This document shows, in pieces, positions 25,665 to 34,401 of a stretch of DNA of 64,000 nucleotides. The notes under the pieces were generated by a model. That model searched no databases, was not told the DNA's origin, and was given only the letters and a program-made list of their open reading frames with translations. Position numbers and translations under genes: made by a program. The DNA lies in NCBI RefSeq assembly GCF_928382285.1, contig NZ_CAKMSS010000003.1, positions 186,001 to 250,000 on the forward strand, given 5' to 3'. How positions within the stretch are numbered: position 1 is the first letter of the stretch; each line of letters starts with the position of its first letter. This DNA is from Rothia nasimurium (lineage in GTDB: Bacteria > Actinomycetota > Actinomycetes > Actinomycetales > Micrococcaceae).

Positions 25665-26120
25665 ATGGCAACACCACAGACTGCACCACGACATATCTCC
25701 GTGATCAACGGCCCCAACCTCAACCTGCTCGGCGTGCGCAAACCCGAGATTTACGGGCGCACCACCCTAGCCGACATCGAAGCAACCCTGCGCGTCCAAG
25801 CCGCCGAGCTGGGCTACGAGATCAGCTTCATGCAGTCCAACCACGAGGGCGACCTCATCGATGCAATCCAGGCAGCCCGTACCGCGTCCGCCGGTATCAT
25901 CATCAACCCGGCCGCCTACACCCACACCTCTGTGGCCCTGCACGACGCCCTCGAAGCGGCCGAGCTGCCCGTTGTCGAAGTGCATCTCTCTAACGTGCAC
26001 AAGCGGGAGCCCTTCCGCCACCACTCCTATGTTTCTCCCCAGGCGACCGCCGTCATTGCCGGTGCCGGGGCCCAGGGCTACGAGCTAGCCCTAGCCTTTC
26101 TAGCCCGTCACCTAGGCTAG
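25665..26120 (+). CDS. aroQ: 3-dehydroquinate dehydratase, type II
   Basis: Shikimate-pathway enzyme, 151 residues. The type II signature is at the N-terminus ([20 protein letters not shown], with the catalytic Tyr), followed by [13 protein letters not shown], the active-site loop [31 protein letters not shown]. The start chosen is ATG 25665 (MATPQTAPR); the open frame extends upstream to 25605 but through the terminator hairpin. No Shine-Dalgarno site is apparent. The other shikimate genes are not in the window. Confidence 0.95.
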   Translation: MATPQTAPRHISVINGPNLNLLGVRKPEIYGRTTLADIEATLRVQAAELGYEISFMQSNHEGDLIDAIQAARTASAGIIINPAAYTHTSVALHDALEAAELPVVEVHLSNVHKREPFRHHSYVSPQATAVIAGAGAQGYELALAFLARHLG

Positions 26121-26129
26121 CCCGGTACG

Positions 26130-27170
26130 ATGGCCGCCCAACCTCAGGCAAAGCTCTCCCTGACCGACGCCGTCTATATCGGCGCCGGCTCCATGATTGG
26201 AGCAGGCCTCTTTGCCGCTTATCTGGCACCGGGCTATGAAAAGCTCCTGGCTATCGCCGCAGTTGCTGCCCTCACCGCCGTCAACTACAGGGGTATCACC
26301 CGTACCGCAGTCCTCACTAAAATCCTGGTCACTGTGGTGTTCCTGGCCCTGGCCGTCTTTTTCGGTGCGGTTCTACTCGGGGTAGCTCCAGCCCCCGCAG
26401 CAATTGCTGCCAGCGCAGGGAGCGGGGCGGGAGCGTCCGCCGCCATGGGCCCGGTGACAACTATCTACGGGGTGATGCAGGGCGCTGGCCTGCTCTTCTT
26501 TGCCTTCGCCGGCTACGCCCGTATTGCCACCATGGGGTCAGAGGTCAAAGACCCCGCCCGCACCATTCCGCGGGCTATCATCATTGCCCTGACGCTGGTG
26601 GGCACCCTGTACCTGCTAGTTGCCCTCGCGCTCATCCACCAGCTGGGTTATGCGGGCTTGGCGAGAACGTCCGCCCCGCTGGCTGCGGCGGTAGGGTCGT
26701 CCGCACCCCTGAGCGCCCTCCTGGGTGTCGCGGCTTCCATCGGTGCGCTCGGGGTATTGCTGGCCCTCATCACGGGTATCGGCCGCACCGGCCAAGCTAT
26801 GGCCTCCAATCGCGACCTTCCTACCTATTTTGCCCACCTGCACCCGGTCTACGGGGTACCCTACCGGCTAGAAATCACCGTAGCGGTTGCTGTCACCGCC
26901 CTGATTCTGCTCTTTGATGTGCGCGGCGCTATCGGCTTTTCGTCTTTCGGGGTGCTGCTCTACTACTGTGTAGCCAACCTGGCAGCCTATACCCAGACAG
27001 GCTCCTACCGCCGTTACCCCCGCGCCCTGCAGGCTGCTGGGGCGGCTGGTTGCTGCCTGGTGGTGGGGACGCTGCCTCCCATCTCCATCGCTGGCGGGCT
27101 ACTTTTGCTGGGGGTGGGGCTAGCGGTTTATCTTCTGTACGCCCGCCCCACCCAGATCGCCCATCCTTAG
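26130..27170 (+). CDS. APC-family amino acid permease with apparent internal deletion
   Basis: 346 residues, against about 430-480 for the family. The N-terminus has the TM1 signature (YIGAGSMIGAGLF) but then passes straight into AAYLAPGYEKLLAIAAVAALTAVNYRGITRTA, which in relatives lies after TM3-TM4. About 90 residues covering the rest of TM1 to TM3 appear to be missing with the frame kept. The remaining helices look intact (FGAVLLGVAPA, GLLFFAFAGYARIATMG, GTLYLLVALALIH and on). Transport is doubtful because TM1 forms part of the substrate site. It follows aroQ by 9 bases and converges on marP with a 4-base overlap. Confidence 0.75.
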   Translation: MAAQPQAKLSLTDAVYIGAGSMIGAGLFAAYLAPGYEKLLAIAAVAALTAVNYRGITRTAVLTKILVTVVFLALAVFFGAVLLGVAPAPAAIAASAGSGAGASAAMGPVTTIYGVMQGAGLLFFAFAGYARIATMGSEVKDPARTIPRAIIIALTLVGTLYLLVALALIHQLGYAGLARTSAPLAAAVGSSAPLSALLGVAASIGALGVLLALITGIGRTGQAMASNRDLPTYFAHLHPVYGVPYRLEITVAVAVTALILLFDVRGAIGFSSFGVLLYYCVANLAAYTQTGSYRRYPRALQAAGAAGCCLVVGTLPPISIAGGLLLLGVGLAVYLLYARPTQIAHP

Positions 27171-28339
27171 CTGGGCACGCACTGGCCGGTAGCAACCGCC
27201 GGTGAAGCGGCATTGACCTGGGTTAGAGCCTCAAGAATATGCGCTGCCGGTACGGCATAGCCTGTCTGGCTCTGGGTTGACTTGGCAAAGACCATAGCCA
27301 TGACCTGCCCGTCCTCGGTGAGCACAGGCCCGCCGGAGTTACCCTGCTGCACCTGAGCAGCAAGCTGATAGACCAGGCGGGAGGGGTTAGTTTCACCTGT
27401 TTGTGAATTGATGGTTTGGGTGTAACCCAACCCCTGAACTATTGCAGCCCGGCTGGCGAAGGGGCCGCCGCCCGGGTAGCCCATAAAGGCAACTTCAGTG
27501 TCCGAAGCGACCTCAGCTTCGTTCAGGGTCAGTGGGGCTAGGGCCAGGTCGGGAGCACTGATAATCGCGATATCGCGTTCGGTGTCGTAGTAGACCACAT
27601 CGCCCGTTGCAGCCTGACCGTCGCGGCTCAGCAGGGTAGGGGTGCTCACGCCCGCAACCACGTGCGCGTTGGTCACGACCAGGCCGCCGTCCACCACGAA
27701 ACCCGAACCCTCAGATGTGTAATTACAAGCCTGGGCTGCACCCACAACCTGCACCACCGACCAGCCAGCTTCTTCCAGCGCAGCTGTTTCAAGGGTGCCG
27801 AGCGGAGCGGACTGCTCGGGGTAAAGCAGCTGAGAAATCTCGGGCAGACCGGTGGCCTGCACAATCTGGCCGCGGATTTCGGTGACCTTCTCCTGGGCGG
27901 ACGCCGGGGTCACCTGCATCATCCAGGTCACCACCTTAGATTCCGCGGTGAGGGCAGTAACTGCTGGGATACCCAGGGGGCGGACGACCAGCACCACGGT
28001 CACGATGACCAGCGAGGCCAGCACCATGTTGAGAACACCGCCAGCAAGTCGTTCTAGGCCGCGCAGGGGTGTGCGGTCGCTTGCCCTGCGGATTGCGCTA
28101 CCCAGGGTCATACCCAGGGTCTGCCCCAGCACCAGGCAGGCGAGCACTGTACCCAGTCCGGCAAGAAGGTACCAGCGCGAATTGACCTGGTTGATTACCC
28201 AGGGGGTGGCGTAGATAGCGGCAACTGCGCCCAGCACGAAACCTACAAAGGTACCAAGGGTGACAAAGAGGCCCTGCCGTACACCGGCTAAAAAGTAGAG
28301 GGCAATAATAGCGATAATGACCCAGTCAAGTACGGTCAT
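27167..28339 (-). CDS. marP: MarP-like membrane serine protease (CvpA plus trypsin-like domain)
   Basis: Periplasmic protease tied to acid and oxidative stress survival in M. tuberculosis (Rv3671c). It has 390 residues. The N-terminal four-helix CvpA-like domain occupies about 1-135. The trypsin-like domain has His in VVTNAHVVAG, Asp in TERDIAII and Ser in QGNSGGPVL. Two cysteines (AQACNYTSEG and GQCVPS at the C-terminus) could form a disulphide, as in MarP. The start is ATG 28339 with TGGAGAG just upstream. Confidence 0.92.
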   Translation of the reverse strand: MTVLDWVIIAIIALYFLAGVRQGLFVTLGTFVGFVLGAVAAIYATPWVINQVNSRWYLLAGLGTVLACLVLGQTLGMTLGSAIRRASDRTPLRGLERLAGGVLNMVLASLVIVTVVLVVRPLGIPAVTALTAESKVVTWMMQVTPASAQEKVTEIRGQIVQATGLPEISQLLYPEQSAPLGTLETAALEEAGWSVVQVVGAAQACNYTSEGSGFVVDGGLVVTNAHVVAGVSTPTLLSRDGQAATGDVVYYDTERDIAIISAPDLALAPLTLNEAEVASDTEVAFMGYPGGGPFASRAAIVQGLGYTQTINSQTGETNPSRLVYQLAAQVQQGNSGGPVLTEDGQVMAMVFAKSTQSQTGYAVPAAHILEALTQVNAASPAVATGQCVPS

Positions 28340-28603
28340 GACTCTCCATTCAACGGGGAAGGCTGAGCAGGCCGGGTTCCGGCACCTATCGCTACAGCAA
28401 GACACACCGCAGCAGATAGTGCAGCCCCTGTCGATGTTCAGCCCTCACAGGAATACCACAGCCTACACTCCCAACCTGAAAAAATAGGCGGAAACCAGGG
28501 AAAAATTCTCGGTGAAGCCGTCTATCCCCGCGGTCTTTGGGTATCGAAAGCACCAAATATCCTGTAGGCTCGTAATAGTTGAATAAGTCACAGATAAAAG
28601 TGC

Positions 28604-28662
28604 TGTGTGATGAACTAGGCAAAGACTATGCTTAGAAGTCTGCCCACCCTGTACGTACAGGG
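28604..28662 (+). promoter_or_regulatory. Promoter and 16-bp palindrome upstream of crp
   Basis: -10 TATGCT at 28627-28632 with a weak TGTGTG/GTGTGA -35. CCCTGTACGTACAGGG, a perfect palindrome at 28647-28662, lies at the start of the leader and could be an operator or leader hairpin. The remaining bases from 28340 to 28603 show no gene; TCACA (28588) and TGTGA (28606) are spaced in the wrong order for a Crp site. Confidence 0.45.
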
Positions 28663-28715
28663 CACCGCACTCGAATCGCCCTTTAGATCCACCATTTCAG
28701 GAGTAAAAGAGAACC

Positions 28716-29393
28716 ATGGATATTGAAGTACTACGCCGTGCTCCGCTGTTCGCTTCACTCGACGACGAAGCCTTTGCAGCACTGACCGAAGACATCACCG
28801 AAGTTGACCTTTCACGCGGTGCTACCCTCTTCTACGAAGGCGACCAGGGCGATCAGCTCTACTTTGTTATCTCAGGCAAGATGAAGCTGGGCCGCACCGC
28901 TTCCGACGGCCGTGAGAACCTGGTAGCTATCATGGGCCCCGGCGAAATCTTCGGTGAGATGGCCCTGTTTGACCCCTCACCCCGTTCAACCAGCGCAACC
29001 GCTGTTTCTGAGACCCGCCTGGCCGGTGTGAAGCACGAGTCCCTGCGCAAGGCTATGGAGAAGTCCCCCAATATCTCCGCTCAGGTTCTGCAGGCTCTGG
29101 CCCGCCGTCTGCGCCGCACCAACGAGAACCTAGCCGACCTGGTCTTCTCAGACGTACCCGGTCGCGTTGCCAAGGCTCTGCTTGACCTGGCTGACCGCTT
29201 CGGCCGTCCCGCCACCGACGGTGTGCTGGTTGCCCACGAACTGACCCAGGAAGAGCTGGCCCAGCTGGTCGGCGCTTCCCGTGAGACCGTCAACAAGGCT
29301 CTGGCCGAGTTCGTTTCCCGCGGCTGGATCCGTCTGGAAGCTCGCGCTGTGGTCATCCTCGACCTGCAGCGTCTGCGCCAGCGCTCCCGCTAA
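28716..29393 (+). CDS. crp: Crp/Fnr-family transcriptional regulator (Crp/GlxR type)
   Basis: Global regulator, 225 residues, strongly like actinobacterial Crp/GlxR. The cyclic-nucleotide-binding domain spans about 10-125, with the phosphate-binding cassette GEIFGEMALFDPSPRSTSATA. The C-terminal winged helix holds the recognition helix in ELTQEELAQLVGASRETVNKALAEFVSRGWI. cAMP is the expected ligand. The start is ATG 28716 with AGGAG somewhat far (12 bases) upstream. It has its own promoter region and a strong terminator at 29429-29467. Confidence 0.95.
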   Translation: MDIEVLRRAPLFASLDDEAFAALTEDITEVDLSRGATLFYEGDQGDQLYFVISGKMKLGRTASDGRENLVAIMGPGEIFGEMALFDPSPRSTSATAVSETRLAGVKHESLRKAMEKSPNISAQVLQALARRLRRTNENLADLVFSDVPGRVAKALLDLADRFGRPATDGVLVAHELTQEELAQLVGASRETVNKALAEFVSRGWIRLEARAVVILDLQRLRQRSR

Positions 29394-29428
29394 GGTGGGG
29401 CGGGCGTCCTGCCTGCTCTCAACACTCT

Positions 29429-29467
29429 AAAACCGGGTGGTCAGCTCTAGCTGACCACCCGGTTTTT
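29429..29467 (+). terminator. Terminator of crp
   Basis: AAAACCGGGTGGTCAG pairs with CTGACCACCCGGTTTT around CTCTAG, followed by TT. Strong intrinsic terminator that may also serve the converging gene. Confidence 0.92.
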
Positions 29468-29503
29468 TGCACCTACACGGGGGCAGGGGGCGGACGCCGG
29501 TGG

Positions 29504-30424
29504 TTAGCGGGTCTGCCAGGTGAGCCCGTTATCTGCGCTGGTCAGCAGTGTGGCTCCTTCGGCACGGGCTTGGCAGTAGACCAGGACTGTCTCGCTGAGG
29601 CGCTGGTGACCGCAGAGCTCTAGGGATTTGGCTCCGACCGTAGAGATTTTTCCGCCCATGAGCCAGTGGCCCTGGTCTGGGCTGAAAGTTGCGGCGTAGA
29701 TGTCGTTGCTGTTGGCCAGAACCAGGCCGAAGGTTCCGCTCTCGTCGATGTCGGTGACGTTTTCAGCCTCAACCGGGGTAAGCGGAGCAGGAGTATAGGG
29801 TTGGCCGATGGACTCGGGGGCAGACGTGGGGGCCTCCGCGGGCACCTGGACGTCGCCCAGGTTGCCCGGTGGGGTTGAGGTACCCCCGGGGTCGTGGCTT
29901 TTGGGCCAGCAGTCAGAGGTTCCCCCAAGGTCACGAGCAAAGATGAGGTTGACCTGTTGCGCCTCCCTGCAATAGTCACGGTCTAGGCCCACGGGGAACT
30001 GGTAGTAGGTTTTCCCCTCATCTTCATAGCGAATCCAACCGGTACTGAAGACCAGAACGATGAAGAAAAGAAAAGTCATCATCAGGGCAAAAGCGCTTAC
30101 CAGCAAGAGCAGAAGCCCTTGGGCAAACCAGGTGGTCAGCAAGACCAGGGTGCTGCTTCTGGCCCCGTCTGGCTGGGGGATTTTTCCCAGGCTCTTGAGG
30201 ATATAGGCAGTTCCACACACCAGTAAAGTAAGGGACGCCAGGTAAGAGAGCCCCAGGCAGATCAAGCCTAGCCCTGGGATAAGTTGTAGCCCCAAGGCGC
30301 CCAGCCCCAAGCGTCCACCGATAATAGCCACCAGTAGCAAGCAGGCCCCCAGGGTCGCCCATCTGGTAAGTCTCTGCGAGAACGAGATGGGTACTGAACT
30401 GGGGGCCTGATGCTTGCGGGGCAC
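29504..30424 (-). CDS. Uncharacterised membrane protein with exported C-terminal domain
   Basis: 306 residues, family not recognised. About four membrane helices occupy 22-44, 48-76 and a long hydrophobic stretch at 90-130. After IRYEDEGKTYYQFPVG comes an exported region with cysteines (DYCREAQ, SDCWPK), a proline/threonine-rich linker (about 165-210) and a C-terminal domain ending TLLTSADNGLTWQTR, which resembles the Asp-box (BNR) turn of sialidase-like propellers, here as a single copy. It starts GTG 30424, 2 bases after the NUDIX gene, so the two are one operon. In M. tuberculosis a metallo-beta-lactamase-fold gene lies near this position. Confidence 0.7.
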   Translation of the reverse strand: MPRKHQAPSSVPISFSQRLTRWATLGACLLLVAIIGGRLGLGALGLQLIPGLGLICLGLSYLASLTLLVCGTAYILKSLGKIPQPDGARSSTLVLLTTWFAQGLLLLLVSAFALMMTFLFFIVLVFSTGWIRYEDEGKTYYQFPVGLDRDYCREAQQVNLIFARDLGGTSDCWPKSHDPGGTSTPPGNLGDVQVPAEAPTSAPESIGQPYTPAPLTPVEAENVTDIDESGTFGLVLANSNDIYAATFSPDQGHWLMGGKISTVGAKSLELCGHQRLSETVLVYCQARAEGATLLTSADNGLTWQTR

Positions 30425-30426
30425 GG

Positions 30427-31383
30427 CTAGACCTTTTTCTCCTGCACTGCCAAGTAGCAGGTGCCGGCGGCGTCCTGCTTAACCTCGGGCAGGTAGAGGG
30501 AAACCTGGCGTCGCTTAGCCAGGAAGGCAACCGCCCCAGAGGCCGCAGCGAGCTGTTCCAGCAGGTACATGACGCCGGGGGTCACCAGCTCCTGGAAGGG
30601 CACCCCGACGGTGTCGTCCTGCCCGATTTCGTTACCGAGTTCCATACTCATGGGGTGGGCAACCAGCTCACGCACGCTGACCCAGCGCCCCCAAATTCCC
30701 TTCCCGGCGAGCAGGGAGGGGTTCTGCCCCACCGGCACCGCGCAGGTGAAATAGTGAATGTCGTAGCGCTTGTGGAAGAAGCCCGGGGACTGCCAGCGGG
30801 CTAGGGGCTTGAGCAGGTCGGCGCGGATTTTGAGGTCGCGGCGTTCCAGGTAGTCAGCAAAGGTTTTATCCTGCTGGGCTACGGCCAGGCGGGAGGCCAT
30901 GCACTCGTGCCCGCTGGTGAGCTCGATGGTCGAGAGCTCGCCGCTGCCAGCTAAGAGCACGCCGGTCTCTTCAAAGAGCTCACGCACCGCAGTGACCACG
31001 GCAGCGTTAGCTGCTCCCAGGTCGTCCTCGCTGAAGGCCTTGGCCCAGTAGTCGCCGCTGGGGCCCACCCAGCCGATGGGGGCGGCGTCCTCGGGCACGC
31101 CCAGGCCGCCGGGGAAGGCAACCCGGCCCATAGGGGATTTCACCCGGTAGGTCATAAAGGTTTCAGGACCCGAAGCGCCGTCGCGCACAAAAACGACCGC
31201 GGCGGCAGGCTTAGCCGCGCACGGTGTACAGTCCCCCTCATTGAGCCAGGTACGGGCGGAATCCTGCTGGCTTGACGGGATGGGGTGGGTTTTGGGGGCC
31301 GGAGCCGCCGCCGAGACATAGGGGGCGGACGCCGGCGGCGGCACCCGCTTGAGGGCGCCGGTATACATGGGTTGGCTAGGCAT
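30427..31383 (-). CDS. NUDIX hydrolase, NUDT19-like
   Basis: 318 residues. A proline/alanine-rich N-terminal stretch of about 60 residues precedes the fold. AAVVFVRDG opens the domain, FPGGLGVPEDA carries the glycine start of the Nudix box and VVTAVRELFEETGVLL its catalytic glutamates; the long insertion between these halves is typical of the NUDT7/NUDT19 group, which often act on CoA derivatives. The start ATG 31383 overlaps the ridA stop (8 bases); ATG 31368 is an alternative. Operon order is ridA, NUDIX, membrane protein. Confidence 0.85.
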   Translation of the reverse strand: MPSQPMYTGALKRVPPPASAPYVSAAAPAPKTHPIPSSQQDSARTWLNEGDCTPCAAKPAAAVVFVRDGASGPETFMTYRVKSPMGRVAFPGGLGVPEDAAPIGWVGPSGDYWAKAFSEDDLGAANAAVVTAVRELFEETGVLLAGSGELSTIELTSGHECMASRLAVAQQDKTFADYLERRDLKIRADLLKPLARWQSPGFFHKRYDIHYFTCAVPVGQNPSLLAGKGIWGRWVSVRELVAHPMSMELGNEIGQDDTVGVPFQELVTPGVMYLLEQLAAASGAVAFLAKRRQVSLYLPEVKQDAAGTCYLAVQEKKV

Positions 31384-31852
31384 ATTCCACGATGATTTCA
31401 ACTTCTACCGGGGAGTCCAGCGGTAGTACCGGCACGCCAACGGCTGAGCGGGCGTGCACGCCTGCCTCGCCAAAGACCTCGCCCAGAAGCAGGGAGGCTC
31501 CGTTGATGACGGCGGGCTGGCCGGTGAAGGAGGGATCTGATGAAACGAAGCCGACCACCTTGACCACGCGGGTAACGCGGTCAAGATCGCCGATAACGGA
31601 CTTGACGGCAGCCAGGGCGTTCAGAGCTGAGAGGCTAGCCAGCTTCTGGGCGGTCTCGGGGTCTACAAAGCCTTCGGCACCGGAGTCTGATACCTTACCG
31701 GTGGCGGGCAGCTCGCCCTTAACGAAAGGCAGCTGGCCCGAGGTGTAGACGTAGTTACCGCTGGTGACGGCAGGAACATAGGCGGCTACCGGGGCTGCCA
31801 GATCGGGCAGGTCGTAGCCAAGTTCTTTGAGGCGGTCTTCAATCTTTGACAC
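31376..31852 (-). CDS. ridA: RidA-family enamine/imine deaminase
   Basis: Removes reactive enamine intermediates, 158 residues; equivalent to Rv3678c in position. Features: VTSGNYVYTSGQLPFVKGEL, a central SALNALAAVKSVIGDLDRVTRVVKVVGFV and the C-terminal HARSAVGVPVLPLDSPVEVEIIVEYA. The conserved Arg of RSAVGV, which binds the carboxylate in RidA, is present. It is longer than classical RidA (about 128) and fits the actinobacterial subgroup. The start is GTG 31852 with AAGAAGG upstream. Confidence 0.9.
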   Translation of the reverse strand: MSKIEDRLKELGYDLPDLAAPVAAYVPAVTSGNYVYTSGQLPFVKGELPATGKVSDSGAEGFVDPETAQKLASLSALNALAAVKSVIGDLDRVTRVVKVVGFVSSDPSFTGQPAVINGASLLLGEVFGEAGVHARSAVGVPVLPLDSPVEVEIIVEYA

Positions 31853-31887
31853 GGTATACCTTCTTGAAAAGCAATGTTTTAGGGGCA

Positions 31888-31922
31888 AAAACCGGGCTCA
31901 AGGCCTAAGCCTGAACCCGGTT
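31888..31922 (-). terminator. Terminator after DUF4177 gene
   Basis: AACCGGG (31890-31896) pairs with CCCGGTT (31916-31922), with inner GGC/GCC; on the minus strand it ends in GGTTTTTGCC. Confidence 0.75.
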
Positions 31923-31935
31923 CTGGTCTGATTAT

Positions 31936-32142
31936 TTAGTTGCTAGCCTTCTTGCGCTTGAAGTAGGCGATTGGATTGCCCTGAGTGGGAGCAACCATGT
32001 TCCCAGCGGGGGTAGCACCGCTGGGAGCGGGGGCACCGGGGAGCACGGTAACGAGCTCCCAGCCGTCTTCACCCCAGTTATCGAGGATCTGCTTGGTTGC
32101 GTGAATCATCAGGGGCACTGTTGCGTATTCCCATTTTTCCAT
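31936..32142 (-). CDS. DUF4177 domain protein
   Basis: A 68-residue protein, EKWEYATVPLMIHATKQILDNWGEDGWELVTVLPG then a glycine/alanine/proline stretch and IAYFKRKKAS. The W.YA..P and GEDGWELV.V motifs mark DUF4177; the equivalent in M. tuberculosis is Rv3678A, also beside the RidA gene. Function unknown. The ATG is seven bases after TAGGCT with no Shine-Dalgarno site, so it is probably leaderless. Confidence 0.87.
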   Translation of the reverse strand: MEKWEYATVPLMIHATKQILDNWGEDGWELVTVLPGAPAPSGATPAGNMVAPTQGNPIAYFKRKKASN

Positions 32143-32149
32143 AGCACCA

Positions 32150-32155
32150 AGCCTA
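32150..32155 (-). promoter_or_regulatory. -10 hexamer of leaderless promoter, DUF4177 gene
   Basis: TAGGCT, seven bases (TGGTGCT), then ATG at 32142. Confidence 0.5.
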
Positions 32156-32251
32156 GACCACCGGGGCTAAAAAGACGACTCCCACACCGCTCACAGGTTT
32201 TTCATGGGCTGCTGTGACATGCACTCCGGTGCATTTTCCGCCCTGAGCCGA

Positions 32252-32257
32252 TAAACT
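32252..32257 (+). promoter_or_regulatory. -10 hexamer of leaderless promoter, ponA2-like gene
   Basis: TAAACT, six bases (GATGCA), then ATG at 32264. Confidence 0.6.
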
Positions 32258-32263
32258 GATGCA

Positions 32264-34393
32264 ATGGCTTCTTCAAAGAATGTGCGAAAGAGGCGCCGCA
32301 GCCCCGGCGACCTTGTTCAGTTTATTGCGCTGAGCATCATTGCTGGTTTCATTGCGGCGCTGATTATGGTGCCACCGACGACTGCTGTCAGCGCATCTAT
32401 TAATGCGTCTATGAACTGGTTCAAGAGTCTACCCGCGACCCTCAGCGACGGCCCACGTTCACAGCCGTCTGTTATCTACGCGAATGACGGTAAAACCGAG
32501 CTGGCGTCCTACTACGCTCAGAACCGCACCGATGTGGCGCTGGATGACATCTCCCAGCACATGAAAGACGCAATTCTTTCGTCCGAAGACCGCAACTTCT
32601 ACGACCACGGCGCGGTTTCCCCCATGGGTATCGCCCGTGCTCTGGTCAATAACATCATCAACCCGAACGCCCGTCAGGGCGCCTCAACCCTAACCCAGCA
32701 GTACGTCAACAACCTGCTCATTGACGCTGCTGAACAGTCGGGCGAAGAGGCTTCCACTTTGGGGGCCAACAAGGACTACCTTGACAAGGTCAAGGAAATC
32801 AAGCTGGCTATTTCGATGGAGCAGAACCTCTCGAAAGACGAAATTCTTGAGGGCTACCTGAACATCATTAATATGGGCGGCTCCAACTATGGCGTAGAGG
32901 CAGCAGCCTACTACTACTGGGGTATCTCTGCTTCAGAGCTCAGCATCTCCCAGTCAGCTATCCTGGCGGGCATGGTGGTCTCCCCTAACATTTACCGCCC
33001 CGATGTGAACCCTCAGCTGGCAAAGGAGCGCCGTGACGTGGTGCTGGGTACCATGTTCCGTGATGGAAAGATCACCGAAGAAGAGTACTCAGATGCCCTC
33101 AACGAAGAGATCTCCCTCGATATTCACACCACCCCCATGGGCTGCTCCACCGCCGGTGACTTCGCACATTTCTGCTACTACGCAGTAACCGACTTCCTGA
33201 ATGACGAGACTTACGGCGCAACCGAGGATGATCGCACCAACGCCCTCTACCGTGGTGGCTACAAAATCGTCACCACCGTTGATGCCGATGCCCAGAAGGA
33301 CGCCAAGACCCAGGTTGAGGCCACCCAGCCTTCCACCAACAACCCCGATCGCGTCAGCGCCGCTCTCGTTTCTGTTGCCCCCGGTAGTGGCAAGATCATT
33401 GCCATGGCCCAGAACTCTGGCTACGGAAACTCTGAAGAAACCGACTTCGCCGATAACTTCTACAACTACAACGTGGGTGTGTCCCACGGCGGCACCTCTG
33501 GCTTCCAGCCCGGTTCAGCCTTCAAGGCCGTGCTTCTAGCCCAGTGGATTAAGGACGGCAAGGGCGTCAACGCTACCATTGACGGAACCTCCCTAAACTA
33601 CCCCAAGGACTTCCGCTGGCCCGCTAGCTGCGAGCCGGGCGGCTACGTCCTGTCTGAAGACGAAGACGGTTATGTCTTCACCAACGCAGAAGGCGGCAAT
33701 CTGGGCTGGGGTACCGTAGCTTTCGGTATTAAGTACTCCTTCAACGCCTATGCCGTCAAAATGGCCTCCGAGACCGATGCCTGCGCGATTAACGACATGC
33801 GCGCCAAGCTCCGCATCACCGACGGTAACGGGGCAGACCCCTATTCCATCACCCGCCCCGCCTACCTGCTGGGTGGTTGGCCCCATGGTACCACCCCGCT
33901 GATTATGGCTTCGGCCTACGCCACTTTTGCCAGCGGCGGCACCTACTGCGAGCCTGTTTCGCTGGAGAAGGTCAGCAAGGGCGATACCGAGGTCAAGACC
34001 TATGAGTCCACCTGTGAGCGCGTACTTGAAGAGGACGTTGCCAACGGCGTGAACTACGTACTCAAGCAGGTTCTGGTGGACGGCTCGGGTTACCAGCGCG
34101 GTATTGGCCTGACCGATGCGTCCGCCGCTAAAACCGGTACCACCGATAACTCTGCCCAGACCTGGACCGTAGGGTACACGCGCGGCCTTTCCACCGCATC
34201 ATGGGTGGGCAGCATGGAAAACACCTCTCGCCCCCTCAACGGCCTTTCCATCAACGGTAGAGTTCTGGACTACGTGGACGGTGCCACCTACGCAGCTGCC
34301 CAGTGGCAGAAGTTCATGCAGGCCCAGGCTAAGAACTACAACACCGATAAGTTCGATACCCCCTCGAACACGGTTCTTGGTACTAACCAGTAA
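32264..34393 (+). CDS. Class A penicillin-binding protein (PonA2-like)
   Basis: Bifunctional peptidoglycan synthase, 709 residues. One N-terminal membrane helix (about 20-42), then a GT51 glycosyltransferase domain with SSEDRNFYDHGAVS and ASTLTQQYVNN, and a transpeptidase domain with SxxK in QPGSAFKAVL (about 420), SxN in KYSFNAYAV (about 495) and KTG in AAKTGTTDNSAQ (about 625). There is no PASTA domain, unlike mycobacterial PonA2. Position matches Rv3682. The mRNA looks leaderless, with TAAACT six bases before ATG. Confidence 0.95.
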   Translation: MASSKNVRKRRRSPGDLVQFIALSIIAGFIAALIMVPPTTAVSASINASMNWFKSLPATLSDGPRSQPSVIYANDGKTELASYYAQNRTDVALDDISQHMKDAILSSEDRNFYDHGAVSPMGIARALVNNIINPNARQGASTLTQQYVNNLLIDAAEQSGEEASTLGANKDYLDKVKEIKLAISMEQNLSKDEILEGYLNIINMGGSNYGVEAAAYYYWGISASELSISQSAILAGMVVSPNIYRPDVNPQLAKERRDVVLGTMFRDGKITEEEYSDALNEEISLDIHTTPMGCSTAGDFAHFCYYAVTDFLNDETYGATEDDRTNALYRGGYKIVTTVDADAQKDAKTQVEATQPSTNNPDRVSAALVSVAPGSGKIIAMAQNSGYGNSEETDFADNFYNYNVGVSHGGTSGFQPGSAFKAVLLAQWIKDGKGVNATIDGTSLNYPKDFRWPASCEPGGYVLSEDEDGYVFTNAEGGNLGWGTVAFGIKYSFNAYAVKMASETDACAINDMRAKLRITDGNGADPYSITRPAYLLGGWPHGTTPLIMASAYATFASGGTYCEPVSLEKVSKGDTEVKTYESTCERVLEEDVANGVNYVLKQVLVDGSGYQRGIGLTDASAAKTGTTDNSAQTWTVGYTRGLSTASWVGSMENTSRPLNGLSINGRVLDYVDGATYAAAQWQKFMQAQAKNYNTDKFDTPSNTVLGTNQ

Positions 34394-34401
34394 GGACTCC
34401 C

